From: Candidatus Thorarchaeota archaeon
Lineage (GTDB): Archaea; Asgardarchaeota; Thorarchaeia; Thorarchaeales; Thorarchaeaceae
DNA: 7,379 nucleotides
Direction: 5' to 3'
NCBI GenBank assembly: GCA_030642465.1
Contig: DAOWNS010000088.1
Span: 1-7,379 of the forward strand
In this document: positions 1 to 6,527 of the stretch, piece by piece
Position numbering within the stretch: the first letter of the stretch is position 1
How the letters are laid out: each line of letters opens with the position of its first letter
Translations under genes and position numbers: made by a program
The notes under the pieces: model-generated
The model's input: only the letters and a program-made list of their open reading frames with translations
The model's database searches: none
Told to the model about the DNA's origin: nothing

Positions 1-2395
1 CATTACAATCGTCTCTCTGTGTTCGCACATGCTCACGCTGCGCCGTGAGCTCGTTATCCCTCTCTCGAAGCTCCTTAATCTGACCCTCGAGCTCACCAAT
101 CGTGAGGTTGATTACCTTAATTTTTTCTTTCAGAGACTCTACTCGTTCTTCCTTCCCCTCAAGGCTCTCTCTCTGACCCTTGACCTCAATTCCCGCTCGA
201 TAGCTACTTCTGGAAAGGCTCTCAATACTCTTCTCCAGTTCTATCTTCATCTCGTGCAGTTCATCCTGTTGCTCTCTGAGGTCGCTGTGGATCGCCTCGA
301 GCCCTTTGAGCCGTTCTGCAACTTCAGGGCTAGTGTCTACTATCTGGAGCGAAAGCCCTGTTGATCTTCTCTGGTAGTGGCCTCCTGTGACAAGCCCGGA
401 CCTTTCTACTAAGTCACCCTCGAGTGAGACCGCCCTCCACTGACTGAATCCCATACGTTTAGCGGTTTCGAAATCTTCGGTGACCAAAGTGTCTGAGAAG
501 ACAAACTCGAATGCGGGTTTCATTTGGGGTTCAAAAGTAACCAGGTCAAGTGCGAACCCTATGACTCCTTTTTCCTTCGAAGCCTTTCCCGGTGCTCGCG
601 TCCGTATTTTTGTAAGGGGAATGAAGGACGCGCGGCCTATCCGGTCGCTCTTCAAAACGTCTATGCATTGTGTAGCGACATCTTCATTCGCGACGACTAT
701 ATGGGAGAGTCTGTTTCCTGCGGCGACCTCCAGTGCCACAGAGTAGTCGGGATTAATCGTGCCGAGCTCAGCAACTGTACCATGAATGCCATCTATGGTC
801 CCTGAATCACGGAGCTCCAGAATCTTGGCAACAGCTCGCCTTCGCTTCAGGAATGTATCCTCTGCTTCCTTCAAAGCATCATGACGGGCTTGTATTCTAA
901 CTAGCTCTTCTCGCGTTGCAGCCAGTATCTTGCCAGACTCAGTAACTTCGGCTTCTAGAGCAACGACGTGATTTGTCACTTGCTCGAGTTCTGCTGTCTT
1001 CAGCTCTTCAGTTTTCTTTGCCTCTTGAAGCTCAGCTTCCTTTGCAGGTACGACTTGGTTCAGCTCGTGAAGTTCTTTCTCTGTCCTTGTCAGACCATCC
1101 TCCGCGTCTCTGAGTTCCTCGTACCCGATGCCGAGCTCTCTAGAGTCGCTCTTGATGGTTGATCGAATCTCGGAAACTCCCTCATCAAGGAATCGCATCT
1201 GATTATTGAAATCTTGAAGTCGAAGCGTGTTCTCGTAGTAGGAATCCTGTTCATTCTCAAGGCGTTCCTCTAGTTTTGAAATGGTTCCTGAAACCTGTTT
1301 GATTTCCTTGTCGAGCTCGGTTAATTTGCCCTTTTCATCCTTCATCTGGCTCTTTGAGCTTTGCATCTCGTCTTGGACTGAGCCGAGCTCTTCCTCTAGG
1401 GACGTACATTCCCCACCAGTCTTCTCAAACTCTTCCCTTTTTCTATCCAGCTCGGTTTTCGCATGGGTAACCGCTGCCGAAACGATACCGTACCGTTCTG
1501 AAACTCTGGATGAATCGCCACCGGTTATTTCGTCGATCAGATTGTCTATTTCATCAATTTCAGCGTCAGTTTGCTCAAGACCCTGCTCCACTTCGATTAG
1601 ATCTTTAGCGAGTTTCTCCGCCTCTTCTGCCCGTTCTGCAAGGGTTTCGTTGATTGTCTGAGTTCTGCTTTTGCCCTTAATTATATTCCATGCCAGGCTA
1701 TCAACATGGAGCGCCTGAATACGCTTTCGAACTTCGTTATAACGCACTGCGCCCGTTCTCTCTTCTTCCAGCTTCTCCAATTGACGACGACGTTCTTGAA
1801 GCTGCGTTTCTACTTTTCCAAGATTTGATTCGCTCTCGGTCAGTTTCTTCAGAGCTCTCTCTTTCTGTTCATCATAAGCCGAGATTCCTGCTATTTCCTC
1901 TATCAGCTTACGGCGGTCATTGGGATTAACTTTGACCATCTGTGCGATCTCACCTTGGAGGACCAGATTGTATCCATTCGGGTCCACTCCTATGCCACCC
2001 AAGACGTCCAAGACAGAGGTTCTTGTGACCGCCTTATCGTTGATTCTACAAACCGACTTACCGCTGTCATCAAGTCGCCTTGCGACAACAACTTTGTCCG
2101 CGTCAACCTGGAGGCCCCGGTCTCGATTGTTGAAATGAAGTTCCACTACTGCAAACTTGGCCTTTGCGGGCATGCCTGGCTTCGGAGGCGAGTAAAGAAG
2201 GTCCGAAAATACTGACGCTCGGAGTGTCTTTGCACTCAGCTGTCCAAGAACAAAGAGGAGGGCATCAACAACGTTGGATTTTCCAGATCCGTTGGGACCA
2301 ACAATGCAGGTAAATCCTCGGTTGAACTTGATGGTGACGTTGTCTCGACCGAATGATTTGAAGCCCTTGCATACGAGCTTTTCAATCCAGACCAA
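1..2395 (-). CDS. smc: Chromosome segregation protein SMC (3'-truncated by window edge)
   Basis: SMC is the ATPase of the condensin-like complex that organises and segregates the chromosome. The reading frame is open from TTG at 2395 down to position 2, giving 798 residues. The head starts with a GFKSFG segment (residues 11-16), then Walker A GPNGSGKSN (33-41) and a Q-loop in VLQGEI (Q147), followed by RRKLIEEIAGISAYDE (161-176), a typical archaeal SMC stretch. A long Glu/Lys/Arg-rich coiled coil covers about 180-520. The hinge lies at about 520-675 and ends in SGLVTGG with the conserved Gly pair at 671-672. The return coiled coil has begun when the window ends. The signature motif, Walker B and about 380 residues of a usual ~1,180 are missing only because of the edge; I checked the frame for stops and found none. 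TTG is the only start after the in-frame stop at 2435-2437 that keeps the N-terminus, and GGAAGGGAA lies 6 nt upstream. Partner genes scpA/scpB are not in the window. Confidence 0.96.
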   Translation of the reverse strand, partial: MVWIEKLVCKGFKSFGRDNVTIKFNRGFTCIVGPNGSGKSNVVDALLFVLGQLSAKTLRASVFSDLLYSPPKPGMPAKAKFAVVELHFNNRDRGLQVDADKVVVARRLDDSGKSVCRINDKAVTRTSVLDVLGGIGVDPNGYNLVLQGEIAQMVKVNPNDRRKLIEEIAGISAYDEQKERALKKLTESESNLGKVETQLQERRRQLEKLEEERTGAVRYNEVRKRIQALHVDSLAWNIIKGKSRTQTINETLAERAEEAEKLAKDLIEVEQGLEQTDAEIDEIDNLIDEITGGDSSRVSERYGIVSAAVTHAKTELDRKREEFEKTGGECTSLEEELGSVQDEMQSSKSQMKDEKGKLTELDKEIKQVSGTISKLEERLENEQDSYYENTLRLQDFNNQMRFLDEGVSEIRSTIKSDSRELGIGYEELRDAEDGLTRTEKELHELNQVVPAKEAELQEAKKTEELKTAELEQVTNHVVALEAEVTESGKILAATREELVRIQARHDALKEAEDTFLKRRRAVAKILELRDSGTIDGIHGTVAELGTINPDYSVALEVAAGNRLSHIVVANEDVATQCIDVLKSDRIGRASFIPLTKIRTRAPGKASKEKGVIGFALDLVTFEPQMKPAFEFVFSDTLVTEDFETAKRMGFSQWRAVSLEGDLVERSGLVTGGHYQRRSTGLSLQIVDTSPEVAERLKGLEAIHSDLREQQDELHEMKIELEKSIESLSRSSYRAGIEVKGQRESLEGKEERVESLKEKIKVINLTIGELEGQIKELRERDNELTAQREHVRTQRDDCN

Positions 2396-2583
2396 GACAG
2401 ATTCCCTTCCAACAAATTGTGTGTAGCTTACCCACTATTATGGCGTGCCCATTATTGACAATCCGAGTGCCTTCTTTTGCGTAAGTAATACCCAGATGAT
2501 ACTCAGATATGCTCTGTTGAGTGACGTGTGTAATATGTCTACTCTACAAAAAGGTAACTCTGGGGAAGACATCACAAGTTATC
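2396..2583. other. Intergenic region between Roadblock gene and smc
   Basis: This 188-bp AT-richer gap separates two genes read in the same (minus) direction. It is long enough for smc to have its own promoter. The best minus-strand TATA-like candidate is CCATAATAG (complement of about 2435-2443), which would give a leader of roughly 15-20 nt containing the ribosome binding site; this is weak. No small gene, tRNA or strong hairpin was seen. Confidence 0.35.
2402..2410 (-). promoter_or_regulatory. Ribosome binding site deciding the TTG start of smc
   Basis: On the minus strand the sequence GGAAGGGAA precedes TTG at 2395 by 6 nt. There is no ATG or GTG between the in-frame stop (2435-2437) and the Walker A codons, and the next in-frame ATG (residue 75) would remove the P-loop, so this purine-rich site supports the TTG start. 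The match to the archaeal anti-Shine-Dalgarno sequence is only partial. Confidence 0.5.
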
Positions 2584-2946
2584 TTACTCGAGTATTGCAA
2601 GCAATGCGCGCCTAAGCGCCATCCGGACAAGTCCCATAGACTCTCTGGCAGATTCGCCTGCCAATCCAGCGAGGACAACCTTAACGTCGCCAAGTATAAG
2701 GACGAAGCCCTTCTCGGATGCAATGCTGACCTCCTTGAGGCCGCCCTTGTCCAGACCGTTAGCCAACTTAGAGGAGTTGGAAGCTATCTGAACGACCAGT
2801 TTCGCAACATCTGGAAACTTGATATCTCCAGTTATGGCGTGACCAAACAGAACCTTTCCCTTTGCGTCACAGACTATCATGCCTTGGATGTCAGCGTTTG
2901 CTGCCATCGTTTCCGAAACAATTCTCTCAAGCTTGGCCTTATCCAT
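2584..2946 (-). CDS. Roadblock/LC7 domain protein (120 aa)
   Basis: This is a single-domain Roadblock/LC7 protein, a fold that forms dimers and serves as regulator or scaffold for small GTPases (MglB in bacteria, LAMTOR/Ragulator and dynein light chain in eukaryotes). The sequence shows the expected order: helix 1 (about 2-17), hairpin strands QGMIVCDAKGKVLFG (21-35), helix 2 (45-63), strands in LKEVSIASEKGFVLILGD (70-87) and VKVVLAG (88-94), and C-terminal helix 3 (98-118). The length of 120 residues is normal for the family. The start ATG at 2946 gives a complete domain; the ribosome site is weak (GGATGATG about 8 nt upstream). It is transcribed away from the Sec23/24-like gene, with a TATA-like element about 60 nt upstream. 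Which GTPase it serves cannot be told; the MglA-type GTPase of this window is a candidate by proximity only. Confidence 0.88.
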   Translation of the reverse strand: MDKAKLERIVSETMAANADIQGMIVCDAKGKVLFGHAITGDIKFPDVAKLVVQIASNSSKLANGLDKGGLKEVSIASEKGFVLILGDVKVVLAGLAGESARESMGLVRMALRRALLAILE

Positions 2947-3004
2947 GGTTGGTCATCATCCATCGAAGCAATCAGGTGTTTGCCGATGTGTGCTGTCTTG
3001 AATC

Positions 3005-3013
3005 GTTTATATC
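3005..3013 (-). promoter_or_regulatory. TATA-box-like element for the Roadblock gene at 2584-2946
   Basis: The minus strand reads GAAGATATAAACG here, with TATAAA at 3011-3006 and a purine-rich stretch just upstream that could act as the BRE. Transcription would begin about 25 nt downstream, near 2982, leaving a leader of about 36 nt before the ATG at 2946. Spacing and composition fit an archaeal promoter; this is pattern-based. Confidence 0.5.
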
Positions 3014-3102
3014 TTCTGCGCTGCTAACCCCAATCACATTATTCTTGCTGACAGTTCTTCAACTATGGTCATGTTCAGTCCTGCACTAATATGGGCAGTT
3101 GA

Positions 3103-3110
3103 TTTAATAG
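3103..3110 (+). promoter_or_regulatory. TATA-box-like element for the Sec23/24-like gene
   Basis: The plus strand reads GATTTAATAGAAT, with TTTAATAG at this position. A start about 25 nt downstream (near 3131) would give a leader of about 25 nt that includes GGAGA at 3141-3145, 10 nt before the ATG at 3156. It lies about 90 bp from the oppositely directed TATA-like element at 3005-3013, so the two genes seem to have separate back-to-back promoters. Confidence 0.45.
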
Positions 3111-3155
3111 AATGAGCATAGATGCGACTCAAACTCTATTGGAGACAACGATAAC

Positions 3156-4775
3156 ATGCCTATGCTGAAGACTAGCTCTGAGTCCTTTCCCGCATCAAAG
3201 AGGATGATGAGCGATATTCCCTATGTACTGCGTGTTGAGTTTAGGGACCTTGCACGCGACGTGAAGAAGATTACAGGTAAGCCAATAGCATGCTACAAAT
3301 GCGGGGGGTATCTCCTTAGTGTGGATCAAATAAAGGATGATCCCAAGGTTGGCAAGCATTTTGTGTGCGGTTTCTGTGGCACGCTCAATGTGATTGAAGG
3401 TGAAGTGATTGTTGCGGGTTATGATACTGACTTCGTTGTGACTCCACCGCCTGACAAGACGGAAACCACAACCGACATGATGGCAGCGGGTGGTCGGTCA
3501 TTTTTGGCACTAATCGACGTTTCAGGATCGATGGCAGGTGCAAATCTTGCCGCAGTCAAACGAAGCCTGAACACATCAATTGACAGTCTGGCTGCTAATT
3601 CCCCAAACACTTTGTTTGGACTGATTGAGTTCGAGAGCTCAGTATTGTTTCGGGACATGGAAACCGGAGAGGCAATCGAGCTACCGGTAGACTCCTTCCA
3701 TAATCTGGACATGGTTATGACTAGCGCCAAGAAACTCCTAGATCGCATAAAGATGGTACCTGTGGGCAAGAACTCTGCAAAGCTCAAGAAACATGTCAAA
3801 GCACTTCGAGACCAGGGTGGAACTGCACTGGGGCCGACTGTAGGAATGGCCTACGTTTTGGCAAAACATCGCAATGTTGACAGAGTTGTTCTCTTGACTG
3901 ATGGTCTTGCGAATGAAGGAATTGGCGCGCTTGAGGGCTATCAGGTCACTCCCGCAACCAATTACTACGAGAACATGGGTCACATGTATCGGGAGATTGG
4001 CACAGCCTTAGATGTCGTGGGTATCGCATCCATTTCAGGAATGGAACTGAAGACACTGGGTCTTCTACCGGAGGCCACAGGCGGTCAAATGTACTACGTG
4101 AAGCCGAATGAACTCGACAGGAGTCTATCCGATCTAGCTGGGGCTTCGCTCCTTGGTCGCGATGTTGAAGTCAAGCTAATCACTCCACTCGGTGTTAAGA
4201 TCAAAGATGCATCCGGTGTTTCAAGAGCAGTAATCGAGGATTTCCGAAAGAAGAGTGAGGGCAGGATTGGAGTGGTTGGTGAGAATCACGAACTCTACTT
4301 CCATGTAGAGCCTGAGGGTGAGCTTAAGGTCGATGAGATTCCAGTGCAAGTTCAAGTGACTTACACAGATGAAGAGGGAGCAAGACGTGTGCGGGCTGTG
4401 ACTACCAATCTGAAGGTTGCTAAGAATGAGGCTGAAATATTCGAAACTCTTGATCCGACAGTTGGAGCCACATTTGTAACTCAGAAGGCTGGAGAAGACG
4501 CATTCCGCGGTGACAGAGCTAGGGGTAAGAGCCGCATCACCGCGTTTAGAGGCGCATTGAAGAAGAGAGCTGGAGCCGCACCAAAAGCCGTTCAGTCAAA
4601 GCTCAATAAGGTTGAGTCAGCGCTGGCGTCCGAGGAAGCCGAGATGGAGCGCCAAGAGATGCAGATGAGAGAGGTTTCTGAAGCGGCCCCCTCAGCTGCA
4701 GCGGACGAAGTGTCAACTCTGAACTTGGCACAGATGAAACGCAGCTCAAAGGACCTCTTTGAGGATGAGGAGTAG
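3156..4775 (+). CDS. Sec23/Sec24-like protein: zinc finger, VWA domain, beta-sandwich and helical tail
   Basis: A 539-residue soluble protein with no signal peptide or membrane segment. A four-cysteine zinc finger comes first (C46-x2-C49, C71-x2-C74), then a short strand and a proline linker VVTPPP (94-99), then a VWA domain (about 114-330) with a complete MIDAS metal site: DVSGS (121-125), T223 in GGTALGP and D249 in LLTDG. A beta-rich region follows (about 335-420) ending in EEGARRVRAVTTNL, then a helical segment (about 424-475), a Glu-rich coiled region (480-510) and an acidic C-terminus FEDEE. Finger, Pro-Pro linker, IDVS, beta-sandwich with G-x-RR-x-R, then helices is the order of eukaryotic Sec23/Sec24, the COPII coat subunits; from memory, such proteins have been reported in Asgard archaea. 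Differences: the MIDAS is intact, the gelsolin domain is absent, and it is shorter than the ~750-1,000 residues of Sec23/24. A plain zinc-ribbon VWA protein is the alternative. The domain calls are firm; the Sec23/24 relationship is moderately supported. The start has GGAGA 10 nt upstream; ATGs at 3204 and 3207 are possible but lack a spaced ribosome site. Confidence 0.8.
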   Translation: MPMLKTSSESFPASKRMMSDIPYVLRVEFRDLARDVKKITGKPIACYKCGGYLLSVDQIKDDPKVGKHFVCGFCGTLNVIEGEVIVAGYDTDFVVTPPPDKTETTTDMMAAGGRSFLALIDVSGSMAGANLAAVKRSLNTSIDSLAANSPNTLFGLIEFESSVLFRDMETGEAIELPVDSFHNLDMVMTSAKKLLDRIKMVPVGKNSAKLKKHVKALRDQGGTALGPTVGMAYVLAKHRNVDRVVLLTDGLANEGIGALEGYQVTPATNYYENMGHMYREIGTALDVVGIASISGMELKTLGLLPEATGGQMYYVKPNELDRSLSDLAGASLLGRDVEVKLITPLGVKIKDASGVSRAVIEDFRKKSEGRIGVVGENHELYFHVEPEGELKVDEIPVQVQVTYTDEEGARRVRAVTTNLKVAKNEAEIFETLDPTVGATFVTQKAGEDAFRGDRARGKSRITAFRGALKKRAGAAPKAVQSKLNKVESALASEEAEMERQEMQMREVSEAAPSAAADEVSTLNLAQMKRSSKDLFEDEE

Positions 4776-4782
4776 TTTCTTT

Positions 4783-4816
4783 CCTGTGACGAGATGTTGC
4801 TTCTCCTCGTCACAGG
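4783..4816 (+). terminator. Perfect 11-bp stem-loop after the Sec23/24-like gene
   Basis: CCTGTGACGAG (4783-4793) pairs exactly with CTCGTCACAGG (4806-4816) around a 12-nt loop, starting 7 nt after the TAG stop. The hairpin is strong, but the 3' flank (CACCTCCCTCATTT) has no uninterrupted T run, so it is not a textbook intrinsic terminator. It could mark the transcript end or protect the 3' end of the mRNA; it could also be a protein-binding inverted repeat. Confidence 0.5.
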
Positions 4817-4989
4817 CACCTCCCTCATTTCGGGACATTCGGTTTGGTAATATACGGAGTCTTATTTTCCCCTCCGAAACATGAAACGAGCGTGCAATTG
4901 CGCAAAACGTCGTTATAACGCAGAGCACATCATCACAACTCTCAAATAGCAAACTGCGGCGTAGAGAGTGCAAAAAGGATAACTCCAGC

Positions 4990-4994
4990 GGGGA
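4990..4994 (+). promoter_or_regulatory. Weak ribosome binding site for the TTG start at 5004
   Basis: GGGGA lies 9 nt before TTG at 5004. The in-frame stop at 4980-4982 leaves no ATG or GTG upstream, and the next ATG (residue 28) would remove helix 1 and the first strand of the Roadblock domain, so TTG is the only start giving an intact N-terminus. Confidence 0.4.
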
Positions 4995-5003
4995 TTCTAT
5001 AGT

Positions 5004-5294
5004 TTGATAACCCAAGAGAAACTTCAATCGATTCTTTCTAAGCTGAAAGCCCAAGAAGGAATCAGAGGCGTGGTAGTAACAACAATGGAGGGTCTCCCGT
5101 TGAGCAGTGACTTGGATGCAGCAACAACTGAGAATGTAGCAGCAATCATAACCTCTCTCGTCGGCAAGGCACTTGATGCCGTGAATGAGATGAAAGAGGG
5201 GACACTGTCATTCCTGACTCTCGATACGTCGCAGGGTCAAATCAACATTGCACCGAACGAGAAAGAGGGTTTGATACTAGTAGTCCTCAAATAG
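5004..5294 (+). CDS. Short Roadblock/LC7 domain protein lacking the C-terminal helix (96 aa)
   Basis: A small Roadblock/LC7 protein, probably a dimerising regulator or scaffold for small GTPases. Helix 1 (about 3-16), the strand IRGVVVTTMEG (20-30) with the family hallmark EGLPLSSDL (29-37), helix 2 (41-63), and strands at 67-73, 77-83 and 88-95 are all recognisable. The protein stops right after the last strand, LILVVLK, so the third helix, about 25-30 residues in usual members, is absent. The DNA after the stop does not encode a missing helix in another frame before the next gene begins, so this looks like a natural short form rather than a frameshift. The start is TTG at 5004. The next gene, also a Roadblock protein, begins 24 nt downstream, so the two are very likely cotranscribed and may form a heterodimer. 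Confidence 0.82.
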   Translation: MITQEKLQSILSKLKAQEGIRGVVVTTMEGLPLSSDLDAATTENVAAIITSLVGKALDAVNEMKEGTLSFLTLDTSQGQINIAPNEKEGLILVVLK

Positions 5295-5303
5295 AATGAA
5301 GTG

Positions 5304-5311
5304 AAGGAGTG
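5304..5311 (+). promoter_or_regulatory. Ribosome binding site deciding the ATG start at 5319
   Basis: AAGGAGTG is a good Shine-Dalgarno match and sits 7 nt before ATG at 5319. It lies inside the longer frame that could open at GTG 5301, so the later ATG is the better start. Confidence 0.7.
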
Positions 5312-5318
5312 TATTAGC

Positions 5319-5786
5319 ATGAGCGATCCAAAAGCTTTCGACAGGATTCTGACCGAGATAATTCGTCAAGATAAGGGAATCAAGAAGGTGATTCTCGTTG
5401 ATAGAACAGGACTCACAATAGCCAACGTCAGTAAGCTGAGCTATTACCCAGTCGATGTGGATTCCATCGGTGCGATTGCTAGTGCGGTGTTTGCTGCAAG
5501 TGAGGAGCAAGGTAATAATCTTCAGATTGGAACGCTGGAGATAGTCACTTCCGAATTTTCAGAAGGCAAGATCTTCGCCTCAGCATGCGGCAAGGGTGTT
5601 CTCTGTGTTGTATCTGAAGCTGAGGTCAACATAGGCCTGATCCGCCTTGTGATGAAGAAGCAGGGCGCACAGTTAGCTGAGGAACTTGACAAATTCTTGG
5701 CAGTAGAGGCATCCGCACCAGCTAAGGACCGTGAGCTTGATGAGGAAGACTTGAAGTCTGCTTTGGCCGAGCTTGAGCGCGTGTAG
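5319..5786 (+). CDS. Roadblock/LC7 domain protein with acidic C-terminal extension (155 aa)
   Basis: A Roadblock/LC7 protein, the second gene of a pair. From the ATG: helix 1 (about 4-18), strand IKKVILVDRTG (21-31) and strand LTIANVS (32-38), a short insert KLSYYPVDV (39-47), helix 2 (47-63), strands at 70-77, 84-91 and 93-99, and helix 3 in VNIGLIRLVMKKQG (103-116). Unlike the 96-residue neighbour it keeps helix 3, extends it to about 128, and adds a charged tail (130-155) ending in a second short helix rich in Glu and Leu. The extra length over the ~120-residue norm is this tail. Cotranscribed with the short Roadblock gene (24-nt gap), it is a plausible heterodimer partner supplying the missing helical surface. 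A GTPase partner is inferred from the family, not shown here. Confidence 0.85.
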   Translation: MSDPKAFDRILTEIIRQDKGIKKVILVDRTGLTIANVSKLSYYPVDVDSIGAIASAVFAASEEQGNNLQIGTLEIVTSEFSEGKIFASACGKGVLCVVSEAEVNIGLIRLVMKKQGAQLAEELDKFLAVEASAPAKDRELDEEDLKSALAELERV

Positions 5787-5818
5787 GAATGTCCATACTT
5801 CTACCTGTATTAGGGGCT

Positions 5819-5847
5819 AAGGCGTTTGTCGTGCCACAAAGCCTTTT
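5819..5847 (+). terminator. Terminator-like hairpin after the Roadblock pair
   Basis: AAGGC (5819-5823) plus TTTGT (5825-5829) pair with ACAAA (5836-5840) plus GCCTT (5841-5845), a 10-bp stem with one bulged G and a 6-nt loop, running straight into TTTT (5844-5847). It lies 33 nt after the stop of the 155-residue Roadblock gene and ahead of the GTPase gene, suggesting two transcription units. The T run is short. Confidence 0.5.
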
Positions 5848-5952
5848 ATGAGACTTGAATGTAATTCCATTTAACCTCCCAAGGCAGGGCATCCGGTAGG
5901 TGAACCTGAGGCTGACCTGGGACATCAACGATTCGTTCAAGGTGTTAGAACA
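5848..5952 (+). promoter_or_regulatory. Probable promoter and leader region of the GTPase gene
   Basis: Between the terminator-like hairpin and the GTPase start, ATTTAACC at about 5869-5876 is the better TATA-like candidate; TTTTATG at 5844-5850 overlaps the hairpin tail. The implied leader is about 50-80 nt. AAGGTG at 5939-5944 is the ribosome site, 8 nt before TTG 5953. The GTPase frame is open back to 5875 but contains no ATG, GTG or TTG upstream of 5953. Confidence 0.35.
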
Positions 5953-6516
5953 TTGAGGAAGGACGACAAGGGACGCATACATCTCAAGCTAGTCTTTTAC
6001 GGGCCATCCCTTGGAGGTAAAACAACCGCGCTTCGTTGGCTCTATGGAAAAGTTGAGGGCCTGCAGAAGGGGGAGTTCACTGCCATCGAAGACGAAACCA
6101 ATCGCACGCTCTTCTTCGACTACGTTCCGATGAGTGCGGGTGGCCGTGTGCTATTTGACGTGTTTACAGTCGCAGGTCAGAAGCGGCACAGACATCAGCG
6201 AAAAGTGGTTCTCCAAGGCACTGACGGCATTTTGTTTGTTGCAGACTCTGCTCCTGACCAGAGAGATGAGAACATGGAAAGCTTTGAGGAGCTCAAGCTT
6301 TTCCTGGGCGACTCATTGGGACGTGAGGTTCCTATAGTAGTCATGCTGAACAAACGGGATTTACCAAACAGGATGTCCCGTGATGAGATGCTGGATCTCC
6401 TGGGACTAGGCGGCAATGTGCCAATATACGAAACAATCGCTGTTCAGGGCGTGGGAGTTAAAAGAGCGTTTCAAGCAATAGCGCGAGAGGTCATTCTGAA
6501 ACGTATGTACAAGTAA
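5953..6516 (+). CDS. MglA-family Ras-like small GTPase (187 aa)
   Basis: A small GTP-binding switch protein of the MglA type, a family that sets cell polarity in bacteria and is widespread in archaea. The P-loop is GPSLGGKTT (17-25). The switch I region carries DETNRTLFFDYVP (47-59), matching the TLFFD hallmark of MglA. Switch II reads TVAGQ (72-76), with Thr where Ras-type proteins have the Asp of DxxG, another MglA hallmark; the usual Pro is Ala here. G4 is NKRD (133-136) within NKRDLPNR, and the G5 loop lies near AVQGVGV (163-169). R51 and Q76 align with the intrinsic arginine and glutamine implicated in MglA catalysis (recalled from Thermus MglA). There is no lipidation cysteine at the C-terminus, which ends KRMYK. 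The start is TTG 5953 with AAGGTG 8 nt upstream. An MglB-like Roadblock gene follows after 11 nt, the classical regulator pairing. Confidence 0.93.
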   Translation: MRKDDKGRIHLKLVFYGPSLGGKTTALRWLYGKVEGLQKGEFTAIEDETNRTLFFDYVPMSAGGRVLFDVFTVAGQKRHRHQRKVVLQGTDGILFVADSAPDQRDENMESFEELKLFLGDSLGREVPIVVMLNKRDLPNRMSRDEMLDLLGLGGNVPIYETIAVQGVGVKRAFQAIAREVILKRMYK

Positions 6517-6527
6517 GGTGAGGCGAG

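Larger units (their letters stand above)
4776..5003 (+). other. Intergenic region upstream of the paired Roadblock genes
   Basis: This 228-bp gap contains the hairpin at 4783-4816 and then about 185 bp that should carry the promoter of the Roadblock pair. Three TATA-like candidates are visible: TAATATAC at 4848-4855, the palindrome CGTTATAACG at 4911-4920, and TCAAATAGC at 4942-4950. Their implied starts give leaders of roughly 125, 60 and 30 nt; I cannot choose between them. No additional gene or RNA was recognised. Confidence 0.3.

Noticed and set aside
1281..1661. A Ser-rich 126-residue plus-strand frame, one of several between 29 and 2215
   Set aside because: All of these lie opposite the continuous SMC frame; the Ser/Leu richness is the antisense image of Glu/Lys/Arg coiled-coil codons.
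2521..3027. A 168-residue plus-strand reading frame over the minus-strand Roadblock gene
   Set aside because: It is antisense to a clear Roadblock domain, has no recognisable domain and no good ribosome site, and its composition (Cys-rich, irregular) looks like a shadow frame.
3419..3799. A 126-residue minus-strand frame inside the Sec23/24-like gene
   Set aside because: It is antisense to the VWA core with its MIDAS motifs and has no domain of its own.
4911..4920. Perfect 10-bp palindrome CGTTATAACG as an operator
   Set aside because: A single short palindrome in AT-rich intergenic DNA can occur by chance; no second copy was noticed near the other promoters, so it is only listed as a possible TATA element.
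4746..5054. A 102-residue minus-strand frame spanning the intergenic region at 4776-5003
   Set aside because: It overlaps the ends of two well-supported genes on the other strand, includes the hairpin sequence, and shows no recognisable domain.
5004..5318. A frameshift explaining the missing C-terminal helix of the 96-residue Roadblock protein
   Set aside because: Only 24 nt separate its stop from the next ATG, and those bases do not encode a Roadblock third helix in any frame.
5301..5786. GTG at 5301 as the start of the 155-residue Roadblock protein
   Set aside because: It would place the ribosome site AAGGAGTG inside the coding sequence and add six residues unlike the family; ATG 5319 has that site at good spacing.
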